This document shows positions 61,956 to 64,000 of a DNA stretch of 64,000 nt, one piece after another. The notes below the pieces were generated by a model. That model saw only the letters and a program-made list of their open reading frames with translations, was not told the origin of the DNA and ran no database searches. Position 1 is the stretch's first letter. Each line of letters starts with the position of its first letter. Source of the DNA: Acetobacter suratthaniensis (GTDB lineage: Bacteria > Pseudomonadota > Alphaproteobacteria > Acetobacterales > Acetobacteraceae); assembly GCF_017377745.1 (NCBI RefSeq), contig NZ_JAFVMG010000001.1, forward strand, positions 1 to 64,000, written 5' to 3'. Made by a program: the position numbers and the translations under genes.

Positions 61956-62630
61956 TCAGTCGCGCGGGTTTGCCGCAGTCGCCTGCATGCTCCGCAGCGC
62001 ATAACCCGTGATGACTTCCAGAACATGACTGAATGTTTTGTGGAGTTCGGCCATATCCAGCAGGTCGTAGCGGTGAAGCGTGTGAATGATAAAAGCCAGA
62101 CCGTTGAGGTCTGGCTTTTTGCGTAGCCAGTCGGTTTGTTTCAGCCGCCGGGCATTCAGCCTGCATACGCTCAGCAGCACCACATCAAGTGCCAGATGCC
62201 CGCCCAGCACCCGCCCCAGCGGAGTTTGATCCGCGTAGAGAGAGGGTATGATGGAATGGATCTGCCAGTTCTGGATACTGGAGGCGTAATGCACCGAGTA
62301 ATAAAGATATTCTGAAAAATTGATGCGGTCCGGTGCACCTAGATCATGGGCCGAGACATCCATCAGTGTCTTGCACAGGCGCGATGCCGTTTCGAATGAC
62401 AGAGCATGTTCATGAAGACGGAACAGGCGGGCGGCAAATTGTAAAACGGCTGGAACGCGGAGCTGTGCGGTTGTCAGGCAGAGCGAGGTTGTGGCCAGCA
62501 GTTCGTTTTCCTGCATGCCGCAGAGCAGGTGATGAAAGTCATGCCTGCCGCCTTCCATCAGCATGGAAAGTTCCTGACGGAAGGCCTCAGCCTGTTGTGG
62601 GCACAAACTAGGGGGGAGCGAATGGGTCAT
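61956..62630 (-). CDS. Conserved hypothetical protein
   Basis: A 224-residue soluble, helical protein. No recognised motif. Segments such as MQENELLATTSLCLTTAQLR and NWQIHSIIPSLYADQTPLGR are ordered and rich in leucine and histidine. It converges with the exported protein gene and its start overlaps the following plus-strand frame by two bases. Confidence 0.7.
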   Translation of the reverse strand: MTHSLPPSLCPQQAEAFRQELSMLMEGGRHDFHHLLCGMQENELLATTSLCLTTAQLRVPAVLQFAARLFRLHEHALSFETASRLCKTLMDVSAHDLGAPDRINFSEYLYYSVHYASSIQNWQIHSIIPSLYADQTPLGRVLGGHLALDVVLLSVCRLNARRLKQTDWLRKKPDLNGLAFIIHTLHRYDLLDMAELHKTFSHVLEVITGYALRSMQATAANPRD

Positions 62631-62850
62631 GGAATACGGATGGCTTGAACAAAAGGAGGGTTTTCCTGAAATTTATAATGCTTTTCAGGCTGGTCGATCT
62701 GATTGGGAAAATAATGTGCCTGCTATGATCGCACGCCTGCGTGCTCAAGGTCTTACGAACCCTAATGCCCAGAACTTTATGAATAAAGTGTTGAGATTTA
62801 TATTTTTTTTCACAATGTCACAGTCGCGCCCCCTAAGGGGGAGCGTTTAA
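62629..62850 (+). CDS. Uncertain small frame, possibly a gene remnant
   Basis: A 73-residue frame. Residues 5-50 look protein-like ([40 protein letters not shown]), but the tail is a run of phenylalanine and unrelated residues, so it may be a truncated gene. No ribosome-binding site fits the ATG. Confidence 0.3.
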   Translation: MEYGWLEQKEGFPEIYNAFQAGRSDWENNVPAMIARLRAQGLTNPNAQNFMNKVLRFIFFFTMSQSRPLRGSV

Positions 62851-63923
62851 TCTGTTTCTGACGGGATGGTGTGCTCCATCTCCTCGCGCGTGGCGTGCTG
62901 GCGGCGGATATTTTCTTCCTGTCGCAGGCGCTTGCGGGCGCGCTCTTCCGCCATATTGGCCCCCAGATGGCTATCTCCCCGGGCGGAGGCCAGGCGTGCC
63001 TGATGTTCGCGCTCGGCGTGGCGGGCGCGGCGTTTATCATCCCACTGGCCATGACAGGCGGGGCAGCTTATCCCGGCTTCATAGAGAGGCGAGGTCTTAT
63101 CCTGCGGTGAAAGCGGCGCACGGCATGCATGGCACAGCTCCATCTCGCCCGGTTGCAGCCCATGGCCAACCGTTACGCGCTGGTCGAATACAAAGCATTC
63201 GCCTTCCCACAGGCTTTCCTGCTCGGGGATTGTCTCCAGATATTTCAGAATACCACCCTGTAGATGGTACACTTCGTCAAAACCTTCGGTCTTGACGAAG
63301 GCTGTCGCCTTTTCGCAGCGTATGCCGCCCGTGCAGAACATGGCCAGCCGGGGCTTGCGGCCTGCCTGTGTGAAGGTATCGCGGTTTTTGCGGAACCACT
63401 CGGGGAATTCGCGGAATGTTTTGGTGCGCGGATCAGTGGCACCACGGAACGTGCCGACAGCCACTTCGTAATCGTTGCGGGTGTCGATCAGGATGGTATC
63501 GGGGTCTTCAAGCAGGGCGTTCCATTCCGCCGGAGCAACATAGGTGCCAACTGTTCGGTTGGGGTCCATATCCGCCACCCCCATGGTGACGATCTCCTTT
63601 TTCAGCCGGACTTTCATCCGCAGGAACGGCATGGACGGCGCGCGGGAGAACTTGACCTCAATGGCAGCGCAGCCCGGCAGGGTGCGGATAAAGGCCACCA
63701 CGGCATCAATCCCGGCATCGGTGCCCGCAATTGTGCCGTTTATGCCTTCTTTTGCCAGAAGCAGAATGCCCTTTACGCCCAGCTCTGTACAGGTTTGGAG
63801 CAATGCCTGACGGATTTCCGCCGGGTTTTCAAATGGTGTGAACCGATAGAGCGCTGCCACGCGGTAGGGCAGGGCGCTGTCATCCAATGCGGTGGCGGCA
63901 GGGCTGGTGCGGGAGGTGGTCAT
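62847..63923 (-). CDS. trhO: tRNA uridine(34) hydroxylase TrhO (rhodanese family)
   Basis: A 358-residue protein. The N-terminal acylphosphatase-like domain ([36 protein letters not shown]) leads into the rhodanese domain with active-site cysteine in [11 protein letters not shown] near residue 190, and a C-terminal CxxC pair ([15 protein letters not shown]). TrhO makes 5-hydroxyuridine at wobble position 34 of tRNA. The start at 63923 is supported by AAGGA nine bases upstream; the C-terminus is a basic coiled tail longer than in E. coli. Confidence 0.94.
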   Translation of the reverse strand: MTTSRTSPAATALDDSALPYRVAALYRFTPFENPAEIRQALLQTCTELGVKGILLLAKEGINGTIAGTDAGIDAVVAFIRTLPGCAAIEVKFSRAPSMPFLRMKVRLKKEIVTMGVADMDPNRTVGTYVAPAEWNALLEDPDTILIDTRNDYEVAVGTFRGATDPRTKTFREFPEWFRKNRDTFTQAGRKPRLAMFCTGGIRCEKATAFVKTEGFDEVYHLQGGILKYLETIPEQESLWEGECFVFDQRVTVGHGLQPGEMELCHACRAPLSPQDKTSPLYEAGISCPACHGQWDDKRRARHAEREHQARLASARGDSHLGANMAEERARKRLRQEENIRRQHATREEMEHTIPSETD

Positions 63924-64000
63924 GGCGGTGTCCTTGCGGTTGCGCGGCATCGTGCCGGATAAAACCGGCAAGGGGAGCATAAGTGGCGTGAAGCCCTACA

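Noticed and set aside
1-64000. CRISPR arrays, rRNA genes, complete insertion sequences
   Set aside because: No regularly spaced repeats, ribosomal RNA signatures or transposase genes were seen.

Overview
This window looks like a chromosomal segment of an acetic acid bacterium (Acetobacteraceae; Acetobacter or a close relative). That placement is inference from protein character: hopanoid-modifying HpnH, bacterioferritin-associated ferredoxin, a BBP2-type porin, a DUF6582-like small protein, high G+C and typical alphaproteobacterial IspE, GpsA and UDG sequences. No rRNA, CRISPR array or complete insertion sequence was seen. The only tRNA is tRNA-Ala(CGC).

Layout. 0.4-16 kb: housekeeping and envelope genes (hpnH, a CNNM/CBS membrane protein, an Slt-type lytic transglycosylase, a UDG-family protein, a TPR lipid/envelope-type protein coupled to ispE, a CBS-PAS-GGDEF-EAL c-di-GMP enzyme, an M1 aminopeptidase, an SDR, a YqaA/DedA-type protein). 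16-31 kb: MATE exporter, prs, a histidine phosphatase, an unlinked Rieske protein divergent from a c-type cytochrome, an outer-membrane barrel, a TonB receptor, an SDR/LysR divergent pair, a CPA1 antiporter and a soluble chemoreceptor-like protein preceded by a receptor fragment. 32-38 kb: a compact four-gene minus-strand operon (SSS transporter, murQ, BadF/MurK-type sugar kinase, GH20 hexosaminidase) that reads as a peptidoglycan amino-sugar salvage pathway. 38-43.4 kb: msrB, tetR, dps, gpsA, bfd, an Lrp/EamA divergent pair and csaA.

43.5-59.3 kb is an integrated element of about 15.8 kb. It is bounded by a 23-bp direct repeat, one copy of which is the 3' end of tRNA-Ala(CGC). It carries a tyrosine integrase, HicAB, RusA, an XRE/ImmA pair, a second XRE repressor, a chain of seven small genes each joined by a 4-nt ATGA overlap, an AT-rich unknown gene, an AlpA-like regulator, a prim-pol, a frameshifted P4/D5-type primase-helicase, a serine resolvase with its own repeat array, small and large terminase subunits, and a few tail-region relics. 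No portal, protease or capsid gene is present, so it is either a decayed prophage or a packaging-competent phage satellite; the tape-measure-like stub near the right end favours deletion from a prophage.

59.5-64 kb returns to core genes: yggT, small membrane and lipoprotein genes, and trhO. The most notable points are the capsid-less terminase element with its putative integrase arm sites, resolvase array and candidate origin; the cytosolic MA-core/Cache protein with inverted domain order; the amino-sugar salvage operon; and the stand-alone Rieske gene.
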